A DNA stretch of 64,000 nt from G958296245 sp963664035 (GTDB lineage Bacteria; Chloroflexota; Dehalococcoidia; Lucifugimonadales; G958296245): the NCBI GenBank assembly GCA_963664035.2, contig OY760867.2, positions 620,001-684,000 on the forward strand, given 5' to 3'. Positions 1 to 7,245 of this stretch are shown in pieces; positions within the stretch are counted from its first letter, which is position 1; each line of letters starts with the position of its first letter. The translations under genes and the position numbers were made by a program. The notes beneath the pieces are model-generated. The model was not told where the DNA came from, ran no database searches, and was given only the letters and a program-made list of their open reading frames with translations.

Positions 1-108
1 CTCCAGGTTCAGCGCCATATCTATCGGCCATCACCCCGTAGGAGCTGGTTTCAAACCAGCCCTCTCCTTGCCGTAGAGCGTCACCGCCATTTAGGTGGGG
101 GATTTTGG
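1..108. repeat. Interspersed MITE-like repeat R1, copy 1 (left end cut by window edge)
   Basis: About 105 bp matching three other copies at 14634-14754, 23911-24031 and 50688-50807. It contains the palindrome CTGGTTTCAAACCAG and ends in AGGTGGGGGATTTTGG, the right terminal inverted repeat of the family. No coding capacity is seen. The 110-210 stretch that follows is the leader of the next gene. Confidence 0.8.
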
Positions 109-211
109 TACGCCCCCTCCCCCACGCCATTTGGACTTGCAAAGACTCCCAGTTCGCGGATAATGGTGACGGCCCCGGAGACGGGGCCGAATCGGCCCGG
201 AGGTGTTGGAC

Positions 212-1189
212 ATGGTGAGCCTTGCGGTAGTCGGCTGCCGGGACCTGTCTGGAATAGAGGCGGCGATGGGCCGCCTGGCGGGCGGCCGCATCGCGGCGGT
301 CGTCGACGAGGACCGCCGCGTGGTCCAGGATGCGGCGATAGCGCTGGGCGCCTCAACGGTGGCCCGTAGCCTCGACGAGCTGCTCGACGCCCACGCGGAA
401 GCCGTGGACGGCGTGTTCATCAGGACGCGCGCTGGGACGCGCGCGGCGCTGGTCGAGAAGGCGGCGCGGGCGGGCAAGCACGCGATGGCCGCGCTGCCCA
501 TCGGGCTTTCGGCCTCGGAGGCCGAGGGAGCCATAGCGGCCTGCTCGGCCGCAGGCGTCCGCCTGATGGCCGCGAACCCCTCAAGGCACACGCCGAGGGA
601 GCGGCTGATCAAGGATAGCCTGGACGATGGCAGGCTCGGCGCTCCGGGGCTGCTGCGCCTGCACCGGTGGGCCGCCGCGTGCGAGCGTGGCGGGGACCTG
701 ACCGCCGCCGGCCTGGTCGACGAGATCGATCTCAGCCACTGGCTCTTCGGCTCCGCCGCGAACACGGTCTACGCCGTGGGGCGTCGCCTGGGCAGCCCGG
801 ACGCCGACCGGCCCGACTTCGTGCAGCTGCACCTGGGCTTCCAGGACGGCGGCATGGCCCTCATCGACTACGCAGCGACGCTGCCGCCGGGAGACGGCTA
901 CACGTCGGTGTCGATGATAGGCTCCACCGGAGGCGTACACGGCGACGACGCCCGCAACGTGAACCTCCTGTACGGAGGAGGCCGGCCGGCCGCGATGCAC
1001 CCCGGTTACGGTGAGGGCCACGTGCTGGCCCTTCTCCAGGAGTTCGTAGATTCGATCGAAGAGGATAGGGAGCCGAACAACACGGGCAACGACGCCCTGG
1101 CCGCCGCCAGGGTGGCGGAGGCGGCCCGTGAATCGATGGCTTCGGGCCGCGCGGCCCGGTTGACGGGAGGTCGTTATGAGCCGGTCTGA
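212..1189 (+). CDS. Degenerate Gfo/Idh/MocA-family oxidoreductase-like protein
   Basis: 325-aa protein with the Gfo/Idh/MocA layout: an N-terminal Rossmann-like half and a C-terminal alpha/beta half. Family members are NAD(P)-dependent sugar or polyol dehydrogenases. The canonical GxGxxG is not visible (the start reads VSLAVVGCRDLSG). The catalytic E-K-P motif, expected after AGKH near residue 92, reads AALP, so the lysine is gone. ATG at 212 is preferred because GGAGG lies at 199-203; a GTG at 203 would overlap that ribosome site. The gene overlaps the next Gfo/Idh gene by 14 nt, so the two are probably co-translated. It may be a non-catalytic partner subunit rather than an enzyme; substrate unknown. 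Confidence 0.8.
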   Translation: MVSLAVVGCRDLSGIEAAMGRLAGGRIAAVVDEDRRVVQDAAIALGASTVARSLDELLDAHAEAVDGVFIRTRAGTRAALVEKAARAGKHAMAALPIGLSASEAEGAIAACSAAGVRLMAANPSRHTPRERLIKDSLDDGRLGAPGLLRLHRWAAACERGGDLTAAGLVDEIDLSHWLFGSAANTVYAVGRRLGSPDADRPDFVQLHLGFQDGGMALIDYAATLPPGDGYTSVSMIGSTGGVHGDDARNVNLLYGGGRPAAMHPGYGEGHVLALLQEFVDSIEEDREPNNTGNDALAAARVAEAARESMASGRAARLTGGRYEPV

Positions 1190-2279
1190 CAAGTTCCGAT
1201 TCGCCGCGCTGAGCGCAGTCAAGCACGAGTACGTGCCGATCGGCGTTGCGGCGCACCCGCGCTTCGATCCCGTCGTCGTCGCCGACGACGCCGACCAGCC
1301 GGAGTGGGTACACGAGCGCAACGAGATACTGGCGGGGCAGCTTGGCGTCCCCTACGTCCGCGACGTGGACGCGGCGCTCACCCGGTACGGCGCCGACGTT
1401 GCGGTCGTCAGCTCGCAGGCGGAACGCCACTGCGACCTGAGCGTGCGCGCCGCCGAGGCGGGCCTCCACGTCGTACAGGACAAGCCGATGTCCACCAGGG
1501 TCTCTGAGTGCGACCGCGTGGTCGAGGCCGTCGAGCGCAACGGGGTCAAGTTCATGATGTGGAACCGCAACGGCTGGCGGTCCGTGCGCCAGGCCGCCGA
1601 CGCCATCGACCGCGGCGCCGTCGGCGTCCCCTACTCGGTCCACGTCGACTTCTACTTCGCGTCGGACGCCGGCCCTCCAAAGGGCTCCCGCAGGCCGGGC
1701 GACCCCGCCATCGACTGGGAGCAGTACCAGCGGTCGGCGCACGACACGGGACGCGACGGAGGGGTGGGGGTGGAGCCCATGGGAGAGCTCAAGATCGAGG
1801 GCATATACCCGCTCGCCTACATACGGATGCTGATGGGCGCGGAGGTCGAGCGGGTCTTCGCCCGCGCGACGGCGCACTTCCACCAGGTCAACGTCGACAA
1901 CGACGTGGAGGACCTGGCGACGGTCACGCTGGAGATGGAGCGCGGCATCGTCGGGTCGCTGTGCATCGGCCGGATCGGCGGCGCGGGCCACCCCGACGGC
2001 GCCGGCATCAAAATACACGTCATAGGCTCCCAGGGCGCCATCGCCGTGAACGAGGCTCTGCCCGAGGCGGGAGTCGGCTACAAGGCCGACGGCACGCTGA
2101 GCTTCGGCAGCGAGCGCCTGACCAACGAGAACGACTTCCTGCTCATGGAGGACTTCGCCCACGCCATCGACACCGACCGCGACACGATGCTGGACGCCAG
2201 GGCCGGCCGCGCCATCAGCGCCACCGTGCAGGCAGCCCTCGACTCCGCCCGGTCCGGCGCCGTAGAAGAGGTCGCGTAG
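1176..2279 (+). CDS. Gfo/Idh/MocA-family oxidoreductase
   Basis: 367-aa predicted NAD(P)-dependent dehydrogenase of the Gfo/Idh/MocA family, acting on sugars, inositols or related polyols. The DKP motif (AGLHVVQDKPMST, near residue 106) keeps the catalytic lysine. A C-terminal dimerisation/substrate domain follows, with the usual GxxxD/H-type stretch around residues 180-210 (EPMGELKIEGIYPL). The ATG sits in GGAGGTCGTTATG inside the end of the upstream paralogue. Like its partner it lacks an obvious N-terminal GxGxxG. The pair probably works on one substrate, possibly as a heteromer, but no neighbour reveals which one. Confidence 0.85.
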   Translation: MSRSDKFRFAALSAVKHEYVPIGVAAHPRFDPVVVADDADQPEWVHERNEILAGQLGVPYVRDVDAALTRYGADVAVVSSQAERHCDLSVRAAEAGLHVVQDKPMSTRVSECDRVVEAVERNGVKFMMWNRNGWRSVRQAADAIDRGAVGVPYSVHVDFYFASDAGPPKGSRRPGDPAIDWEQYQRSAHDTGRDGGVGVEPMGELKIEGIYPLAYIRMLMGAEVERVFARATAHFHQVNVDNDVEDLATVTLEMERGIVGSLCIGRIGGAGHPDGAGIKIHVIGSQGAIAVNEALPEAGVGYKADGTLSFGSERLTNENDFLLMEDFAHAIDTDRDTMLDARAGRAISATVQAALDSARSGAVEEVA

Positions 2280-2425
2280 GCCGCCTCAGGACAGGCTCCA
2301 TGACTCCCCTGCCCCGGCGGCTGTCATACGGCAAAGGGGCTCCGCCCTCCGCGCTCCCCATATTCCTGCGCCTGCCAGAGGTGGGCTCCCCACGATAGAA
2401 AGGGCCAAACTAGCCGTACAAAGTA

Positions 2426-2454
2426 TTGACAACGTATCATGCCTTTCTTATACA
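2426..2454 (+). promoter_or_regulatory. Predicted sigma-70-type promoter
   Basis: TTGACA at 2426-2431, a 17-bp spacer, then TATACA at 2449-2454 (overlapping TACAAT at 2451-2456). It is the best promoter match I noticed in the window and lies in a local AT-rich patch. Transcription would start near 2462, giving a leader of about 170 nt before the ATG at 2633. Confidence 0.65.
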
Positions 2455-2503
2455 ATGGCTAGCATCGGGGGTAAGCTCAGGGGAAGTCATCGTTCAGCAT
2501 ACT

Positions 2504-2605
2504 CGGAGACGGCGCCCTTCTCGGCTCGCGGGGCGGCAATCCCGCGATTTGGGCGCCGGACTCTCTTCCCCTCGGCTTTCTGCCAATCGGCAAGAGGGCA
2601 GCGCT
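2504..2605 (+). promoter_or_regulatory. Structured 5' leader, candidate cis-regulatory RNA
   Basis: An outer stem pairs CGGCGCCC (2510-2517) with GGGCGCCG (2551-2558). It encloses a second stem, CGCGGG (2527-2532) with CCCGCG (2541-2546). A third small hairpin, GCC-AATC-GGC, lies at 2582-2591. No known riboswitch consensus (cobalamin, SAM, THF) was recognised. It precedes the zinc-ribbon and MetF-like genes. Confidence 0.35.
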
Positions 2606-2632
2606 TTGCCGCTGACTTAGGGGAGGATCGCT

Positions 2633-3103
2633 ATGGTCACAGCCGTCAGTTCAGGGCCGCAACCGGAGACCGTCTTTGGCTCCGCCGCCATCGCCGTCGC
2701 AGAGCCGGCACGCCGTACCCACGCATCGCCAGCCTGCGAGCGATGCGGTACCAGGATGGCCATGGGATACGACGAGCCGGAGTGCATCACGTGCGGATGG
2801 AGCGACTACAGCAAGACGCAGGTAAAGGCGCGGAGCGCCAGCGTGTTCAGCGCGGCGACGCGGTTCATCCTGCGGTACGTCGGGGAGTTCCCCACGCTGG
2901 CCCACACCCTGGTGCACGTCAGGCTCGTAAGGTCCGGCAACAGGGCCGTCTTCGCCGTCGCCTGCCCCTTCTGCAGGAAGCAGATGGAGGAGTCTTCGCT
3001 GTCGGGCAGGAGGCCGGACCTCCGCGAGCAGCGGTACAAGTGCGTCGACGGCCACAGGATATCGCTGGTGCCGGTCAGGGGCGGCCTCTTCGGCTGGCGG
3101 TAG
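2633..3103 (+). CDS. Zinc-ribbon protein of unknown function
   Basis: 156-aa protein with two or more cysteine pairs: CERCGTRM and CITCGW near residues 35-55, CPFC near residue 106, and a late single Cys (KCVDGH). This suggests one rubredoxin-like zinc ribbon followed by a second metal-binding knuckle. The start is supported by AGGGGAGG 6-7 nt before ATG. It lies 64 bp before the MetF-like gene and behind a strong promoter, so the two may form an operon. I do not recognise a family; a nucleic-acid-binding or small metal-binding role is possible. Confidence 0.7.
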   Translation: MVTAVSSGPQPETVFGSAAIAVAEPARRTHASPACERCGTRMAMGYDEPECITCGWSDYSKTQVKARSASVFSAATRFILRYVGEFPTLAHTLVHVRLVRSGNRAVFAVACPFCRKQMEESSLSGRRPDLREQRYKCVDGHRISLVPVRGGLFGWR

Positions 3104-3167
3104 GCCGAGGCCTCCGGTACCGGGCCTGGATGGCGCCCCTTCCGCCGCGGACCGGACCTGAGACTCG

Positions 3168-4034
3168 ATGACGACGGTAGTAGAGAAACGCCGCCGGAGC
3201 GGCGACTCGCTCCTCGTCATCTGCGACTTCTCGCCCCCCCGCGGCTCCGACCCCGCGCCGCTGGAGCCGGCCCTCCGCCTCGGGGCCGACTTCATCTCCA
3301 TCGCCTACAACCCAGGGAGGTCGGCCCGCGTAAGCTCCCCACTCGCGGCCCACTGGGTCCGCGAGCGCTCCGGCAAGGACGTGGTCTTCACACTGGCAAC
3401 CCGCGACATGAACAAGGTCGCGGCCCAGAGCCTCCTCATGGGGGCGTCCCTGCTGGGCCTCGAGAACCTGGTCGTCGTCAAGGGCGACGCCTTTTCGGAA
3501 AGCGACCTCCGCAGCGTCAAGCCAGTGGACGACTTCACCCCCACCGAGCTCATTTCGGCCACGGCCGCGATGGGCGAGGGCATCGACTTCAGGGGACGCA
3601 AGCTCCGCAGCCCGTCCAGGTTCTGCGTGGGGGCGACCCTCGACCTGGGCAGGGACGCCGGCCGTGAGATGGCCCTGGCGCGAAGGAAGGCCCAATCGGG
3701 CGCCGAGTTCTTCCTGCTACAGGCGCTGTTCGAGCCGGCGCGCCTGCGCCGTTTCGTCGACGACTACGCCGAGCGCTACGGCCGCCCGCTGGAGCAGCCC
3801 ATCTTCTGCGGCGTGCAGGTCCCGGCCCAGGACGGCCTGTCGTTCGGCGCGGTCCCCGATTGGGTGAGCGGCGACCTAGCCAGGGGCAGGCCCGGAGAGC
3901 AGATCGCCCTCCAGCTAATCTACGAGTACAGGGACGCGGGCTTCGCCTCGATCTACCTCGTGCCCCCCGTATTCCGCGGCGGCAGGCGCGACTACGAAGC
4001 CGCCCAGCGCGTCCTGGAAGACCTGGAGCGGTAG
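3168..4034 (+). CDS. Methylenetetrahydrofolate reductase-like protein
   Basis: 288-aa TIM-barrel protein of the MetF family, which reduces 5,10-methylenetetrahydrofolate to 5-methyltetrahydrofolate in one-carbon metabolism. Visible family features are the N-terminal CDFSPPRGSDP segment (equivalent to the EFFPP motif, here without the glutamate), GASLLGLENLVVVKGD, and the FCVGATLDLGRD and EFFLLQ stretches in mid-protein. The length matches the short bacterial enzymes. The altered N-terminal motif leaves room for a different folate- or flavin-linked reaction, as in corrinoid-associated MetF paralogues. It follows the zinc-ribbon gene on the same strand. Confidence 0.75.
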   Translation: MTTVVEKRRRSGDSLLVICDFSPPRGSDPAPLEPALRLGADFISIAYNPGRSARVSSPLAAHWVRERSGKDVVFTLATRDMNKVAAQSLLMGASLLGLENLVVVKGDAFSESDLRSVKPVDDFTPTELISATAAMGEGIDFRGRKLRSPSRFCVGATLDLGRDAGREMALARRKAQSGAEFFLLQALFEPARLRRFVDDYAERYGRPLEQPIFCGVQVPAQDGLSFGAVPDWVSGDLARGRPGEQIALQLIYEYRDAGFASIYLVPPVFRGGRRDYEAAQRVLEDLER

Positions 4035-4067
4035 ACGGATCGGGATCCGCGTACTGAGTCCGGTTAA

Positions 4068-4127
4068 TTATAGGAAGTTTATCCTATATTATGAGAATAC
4101 GATAACTTTGGATAAATTCGCTATAAA
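4068..4127. repeat. 60-bp ATPase-flanking element, copy A
   Basis: Begins TTATAGGAAGTTTATCC and ends GGATAAATTCGCTATAAA, so its ends are inverted (TATAG...AGTTTATCC against GGATAAA...CTATA). A third half-site, CGATAAC, lies inside. It sits 10 bp after the stop of the AAA ATPase gene and is a direct repeat of copies B (5333-5392) and C (5434-5493). Confidence 0.85.
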
Positions 4128-4137
4128 CGGCCCAAAG

Positions 4138-5325
4138 CTATCGCCACTTGCGGACTGGCATGATTCGGGCCATGAATTCATCGAACATAGGAACGGTAAA
4201 TGCGGTGTCCCCGTGGCTGGGACTCCATATCATTCCCTTGTTGATTAGCTGGCTGCGAGTGGGGGCGAGGGAGGTCACGCGGCGCTTGAGGACCTGGGCG
4301 ACTTCCCCCGATCGATGTGGCCCCGGGCCCAACTCCGCCATGGCCCGCAGGTATCGTTTCTCTGTGGGAGTGAGCCTGTCGAACCTGACGAGGAAGAAGC
4401 TCTCGTCAAGGTCTGCGACGGTCTGGCGGGAAGCCGTCTGCACGTCGGCGACAGTGATCGGGGACCGTTCCGCCACGTCCCACACGTGCTTTCCCCACTC
4501 CTGCAGGAAGTAGGGGTAGCATCGGGTCTGGGAGACGATAGCGTCGAGGGCTGGGGTCTCTATGTCCACCCCTTCGTCTTTGGCAGGCTTTGCGATGGCG
4601 AACCTGGCGTCCTCGGGGGCCAGCGCGCCAATTTCGTAGAAGTCGAATAGCCTCTCTGCGTAAGACTTGGCCTTTCCCATACGGCCCCTCACCTGAGGTA
4701 GTCCAGCGCCTATCATGATGATGGGGAGCCGCCGCTGGGACGACCGGTGAAGGGCGATTACCAACGCGGCGAGCTCTTCGTCCCGGACGTACTGAATCTC
4801 GTCTATGAAGAGGGCGACGCAGCTTTGGGCGGCCTGGGCCGCGTCACCGACGACTTCAAGCAGTTCCTGAAGGTCGATTTCCAGGTCTCCATTGTCCGCA
4901 AGGCCCGGTTCGGGGTCGAAGTCCAGCGCGACCTCAATGTCGTGGTACTTGACTTTCAACGCCCGTGCAAAGCCGGCTAGTCCTCGCATGGCGCGGTTCG
5001 CCAACCGCTTCGCGGCGTCTAGCCTGGAGAGTCTTAGGATGGCGACGCGAAGCTGAGGCGCCAAGGCGGACGGTAGGGAACGGTCTTCGGGAGCTTCGAT
5101 TCGTAGGGCATGGGCGCCGCTTGCCTCGGCGTGCTGCCGAACCCGGTCCAGCAGCACGGTCTTGCCCACGCCGCGCAGGCCGACCATCATCACGCCCTTG
5201 GTGGCGCGCCCTATCCTGGCGCGCTCCAGGGCGACCCGCGCAGTCTCTAGGACATGGAGGCGGCCGGCCAGCTCGGGCGGCTGCGTACCGGCGCCGGGGG
5301 CGTATGGGTTGCGAATGGGGTCCAT
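4138..5325 (-). CDS. AAA-family ATP-binding protein, solitary
   Basis: 395-aa P-loop ATPase of the AAA_16/ORC-like type. Walker A GLRGVGKT is at residues 49-56 and Walker B VALFIDEIQ near 170-178. The C-terminal third (from TPTEKRYLRAMAELG) looks like a winged-helix DNA-binding domain. The opening MDPIRNPYAPGAGT resembles a widespread family of stand-alone bacterial ATPases of unproven function, often found in variable regions. No nuclease, transposase or replication gene adjoins it. It is tightly bracketed by direct repeats of a 60-bp element, 10 bp after its stop and 8 bp before its start, suggesting a repeat-bounded cassette or binding sites for its own product. Confidence 0.8.
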   Translation of the reverse strand: MDPIRNPYAPGAGTQPPELAGRLHVLETARVALERARIGRATKGVMMVGLRGVGKTVLLDRVRQHAEASGAHALRIEAPEDRSLPSALAPQLRVAILRLSRLDAAKRLANRAMRGLAGFARALKVKYHDIEVALDFDPEPGLADNGDLEIDLQELLEVVGDAAQAAQSCVALFIDEIQYVRDEELAALVIALHRSSQRRLPIIMIGAGLPQVRGRMGKAKSYAERLFDFYEIGALAPEDARFAIAKPAKDEGVDIETPALDAIVSQTRCYPYFLQEWGKHVWDVAERSPITVADVQTASRQTVADLDESFFLVRFDRLTPTEKRYLRAMAELGPGPHRSGEVAQVLKRRVTSLAPTRSQLINKGMIWSPSHGDTAFTVPMFDEFMARIMPVRKWR

Positions 5326-5332
5326 TGGGTAA

Positions 5333-5392
5333 TTATAGGAAGTTTATCCCAGATTACAAGAATAGGATAACTTGGATAAACTCTCTATAACC
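5333..5392. repeat. 60-bp ATPase-flanking element, copy B
   Basis: Same layout as copy A: TTATAGGAAGTTTATCC at the left, AGGATAAC inside, and GGATAAACTCTCTATAA at the right. It lies 8 bp upstream of the ATPase start codon, so it could act as its promoter/operator. Copies A and B are spaced 1265 bp apart in the same orientation. Confidence 0.85.
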
Positions 5393-5433
5393 GATGCCTC
5401 AGCGTTGCCTGCGGGCCCTCGTGGAAGGTCCAT

Positions 5434-5493
5434 CTATAGGGAGTTTATCCTAGTTTATTAGAATAGGATAACCTTAAGTAAACTCACTATAAA
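5434..5493. repeat. 60-bp ATPase-flanking element, copy C
   Basis: CTATAGGGAGTTTATCC at the left, an exact 8-bp inner inverted repeat TTATCCTA/TAGGATAA, and AGTAAACTCACTATAAAC at the right. It lies 41 bp beyond copy B, next to the HAD relic. Confidence 0.85.
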
Positions 5494-5518
5494 CGGTGCT
5501 GCCTGGGGCTGTCCCCCT

Positions 5519-5735
5519 CTACGCGGCCCAGGAGCTGAGCGCCCCCAGGCTGACTCCTACGAGGGAATCGACCTGCGCGTCGGCTTCGCCAATGGGCAGA
5601 TCGCGGGTCATTGGGTTGGGCACGGCTACGCAGAAGAGGCCGGCAGCCTTGGCCGCAGCGATGCCGTTGGGCGAGTCCTCTATCGCCGCGGTGCGGGCCG
5701 GCACGGCTCCCAGCGCCTCGATCACTGACTGTGAT
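5519..5735 (-). pseudogene. C-terminal remnant of a HAD-family hydrolase
   Basis: About 70 codons ending at 5519 match the C-terminal part of HAD-IA phosphatases such as beta-phosphoglucomutase or phosphoglycolate phosphatase: IEDSPNGIAAAKAAG (motif III/IV region), then FCVAVPNPMTRDL. The first ~130 residues, including the DxDGT nucleophile motif, are missing. The reading frame dissolves at about 5735, shortly before the stop of hicB (5780). The gene was truncated by a rearrangement between the ATPase cassette and the HicBA locus. Confidence 0.75.
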
Positions 5736-5779
5736 TCGCGTAATTCAAGGGATTCTGGGGGTCTGTGTCGCGGCCTGCG

Positions 5780-6124
5780 TCAGCCTGCCCTGGCAGCTCG
5801 CGGCATTCTGATCTCGACCTCGACCATGCCGAACCTCGTTGGCAGCTGGGGGTCATCGCCGCCAAACGTGGCTGGAGTCTCCTCGTCATATTCGGAGACG
5901 ACCTGGTTATGGTAGGCTTCGGCTTCCGCAAGAGATAGACGTGGCTCCGGCAATGGCTCGCCGTGCTCCAGCATGGCTTCGATGTGGAAGGCAATCGCTT
6001 CCCGAACCGTCTCCTGCATCTCTGCCCAGGTTTCCCCGGTGCTGACGCAACCCGGCAAGTCGGGCGAATATGCGCAGTAGTTGTTGGGTGTCTGTTCAAA
6101 TACGACCGCGTATCTCTGTTTCAC
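5780..6124 (-). CDS. hicB: HicB-family antitoxin (locus 1)
   Basis: 114-aa HicB-type antitoxin expected to neutralise the HicA RNase and repress the operon. Family features are the partly degraded RNase H-like fold with YAVVFEQTPNNYCAYSPDLPGC near the start and the TWAEMQETVREAI helix. The C-terminal half is longer than the minimal family and ends VEVEIRMPRAARAG, perhaps the DNA-binding part. GTG at 6124 is chosen because it gives the normal family N-terminus; an in-frame start at 6172 would add 16 unusual residues. It overlaps the end of hicA by 29 nt. Confidence 0.8.
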   Translation of the reverse strand: MKQRYAVVFEQTPNNYCAYSPDLPGCVSTGETWAEMQETVREAIAFHIEAMLEHGEPLPEPRLSLAEAEAYHNQVVSEYDEETPATFGGDDPQLPTRFGMVEVEIRMPRAARAG

Positions 6125-6320
6125 TTCCTCCCCCCTTGAGCCCTGCCTGCCTGAGAACGCTGTTCCACACACCGGGTTTCATGTCGCTGCCCGGGTGCCC
6201 AGCAATAGTAACTGTACCCGGTTTGTGGGGATGATGGAAATGGCGGTGGCTTCCACGTGTCCGCGCGAGATACCACCCGTCCCCCTGGACTAACGCTATT
6301 GCATCGCGGACCTTCGGCAT
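6096..6320 (-). CDS. hicA: HicA-family mRNA interferase toxin (locus 1)
   Basis: 74-aa HicA-type toxin, a small double-stranded-RNA-binding-fold RNase that cleaves mRNA. It shows the family order MPKVRDAI...GDGWYLARTRGSHRHF with the catalytic histidine in GSHRHF, then TIAGHPGSDMKPGVWNSVLRQAG. The last ~12 residues (GGGSETEIRGRI) extend past the usual end and overlap hicB. The gene precedes hicB as in canonical hicAB. Only 18 bp separate it from mcmA2. Confidence 0.85.
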   Translation of the reverse strand: MPKVRDAIALVQGDGWYLARTRGSHRHFHHPHKPGTVTIAGHPGSDMKPGVWNSVLRQAGLKGGGSETEIRGRI

Positions 6321-6338
6321 GTGGATGTCATTTGCCCA

Positions 6339-6761
6339 TTACCCGGCGGGCGCGGCAGCGCTGCGTTGCTCCGCGGCGCCGCGTATGAAGCCGGCGATCT
6401 CCGCGGTGGTGGCCCCTGGGCCGAATATCGCCTTGACTCCCATCGCCTCCAGCGCGGGGCGGTCCGCCTCCGGGATGATGCCACCCGCTACGACCACCAC
6501 GCCGCCGATGCCCCGCTCCTCCAGGGCGTCGAATATCTTGGGAAACAGCTCCATGTGCGCGCCGGACAGGATGCTGAGCCCAATGACGTCCACGTCCTCC
6601 TGGAATGCCGCCTCCGCGATCATCTCCGGAGTCTGGCGTATGCCGGTGTAGATGACCTCCATGCCGGCGTCGCGCAGCGCCCTGGCGATGACCTTGGCGC
6701 CGCGGTCGTGCCCATCCAGCCCAGGCTTGCCCACCAGCACCCTGATCACGTCCTGAGGCAT
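6339..6761 (-). CDS. mcmA2: Methylmalonyl-CoA mutase, cobalamin-binding subunit
   Basis: 140-aa B12-binding domain protein. The DxHxxG motif that supplies the lower cobalt ligand is present as GLDGHDRG near residues 14-21, followed by the expected LSILSGAH and VVVAGGIIPE stretches. With the large subunit at 8420-10081 it forms a two-chain, archaeal/actinobacterial-style mutase that converts (R)-methylmalonyl-CoA to succinyl-CoA with adenosylcobalamin. It is the last gene of the minus-strand set and lies 5 bp after the epimerase stop, so the two are almost certainly co-transcribed. Confidence 0.93.
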   Translation of the reverse strand: MPQDVIRVLVGKPGLDGHDRGAKVIARALRDAGMEVIYTGIRQTPEMIAEAAFQEDVDVIGLSILSGAHMELFPKIFDALEERGIGGVVVVAGGIIPEADRPALEAMGVKAIFGPGATTAEIAGFIRGAAEQRSAAAPAG

Positions 6762-6766
6762 CCCGG

Positions 6767-7207
6767 CTACCCCTTCACCGAGCCGCTGTCGACCAGCTCG
6801 ATCAGCACGCCCCTGGTCGCGCGTGGATGGATGAAGCCGATCATCCCCGACGCCCCCTGTCTCGGCGCCTTGTCGATGAGACGCACGCCCTGGGCGTCCA
6901 GCCGCTCCAACGTCCCCGCAAGGTCGTCGACCTCAAAGCAGATGTGGTGTACGCCCTCGCCCCGGCGCTCGATGAACCGGGCCACGCCGCCGGCGGCGTC
7001 GGTGGGCTGGATGAACTCCAACTGGGTGCCCCCCACCTTGACCAGCGCGGCCTTGACCTGCTGGTCCTCGATGTCCTCTACCTCCGCTTCCCTGATACCG
7101 AACAGGTCCTGGTAGAAACGTAGCGTGTCGTCTATGTCGCGCACGGCCAGGCAGACGTGGTTGATATGACGCGCGGTGCATGGGCTGTCGCTCATGGCTG
7201 GTTTCAT
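6767..7207 (-). CDS. mce: Methylmalonyl-CoA epimerase (VOC family)
   Basis: 146-aa vicinal-oxygen-chelate protein with two beta-alpha-beta-beta-beta modules. Metal ligands are visible as HINHV near the start, GVHHICFEV in the middle and GVLIELV at the end. It interconverts (S)- and (R)-methylmalonyl-CoA, linking propionyl-CoA carboxylase to the mutase encoded on either side. The start may be ATG at 7207 or 7195; the first residues before RHINHV are not conserved. Confidence 0.92.
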   Translation of the reverse strand: MKPAMSDSPCTARHINHVCLAVRDIDDTLRFYQDLFGIREAEVEDIEDQQVKAALVKVGGTQLEFIQPTDAAGGVARFIERRGEGVHHICFEVDDLAGTLERLDAQGVRLIDKAPRQGASGMIGFIHPRATRGVLIELVDSGSVKG

Positions 7208-7245
7208 CCTCCGGTCTCGTTCATGCTACGGAACGACGCCTCCGG

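Larger units (their letters stand above)
2280..2632. other. 353-bp intergenic leader region
   Basis: No convincing gene. It holds a consensus sigma-70-type promoter (2426-2454) and a hairpin-rich stretch (2504-2605) ahead of the zinc-ribbon gene; both are listed separately. The first 120 bp after the Gfo/Idh stop show nothing recognisable. Confidence 0.6.

Noticed and set aside
2460..2632. Cobalamin, SAM or THF riboswitch before the MetF-like gene
   Set aside because: None of the conserved cores known to me is present; only generic hairpins can be supported.
4138..5325. Transposase or integrase between the flanking 60-bp repeats
   Set aside because: The only gene is a P-loop ATPase with winged-helix-like tail; there is no DDE, serine or tyrosine recombinase motif.
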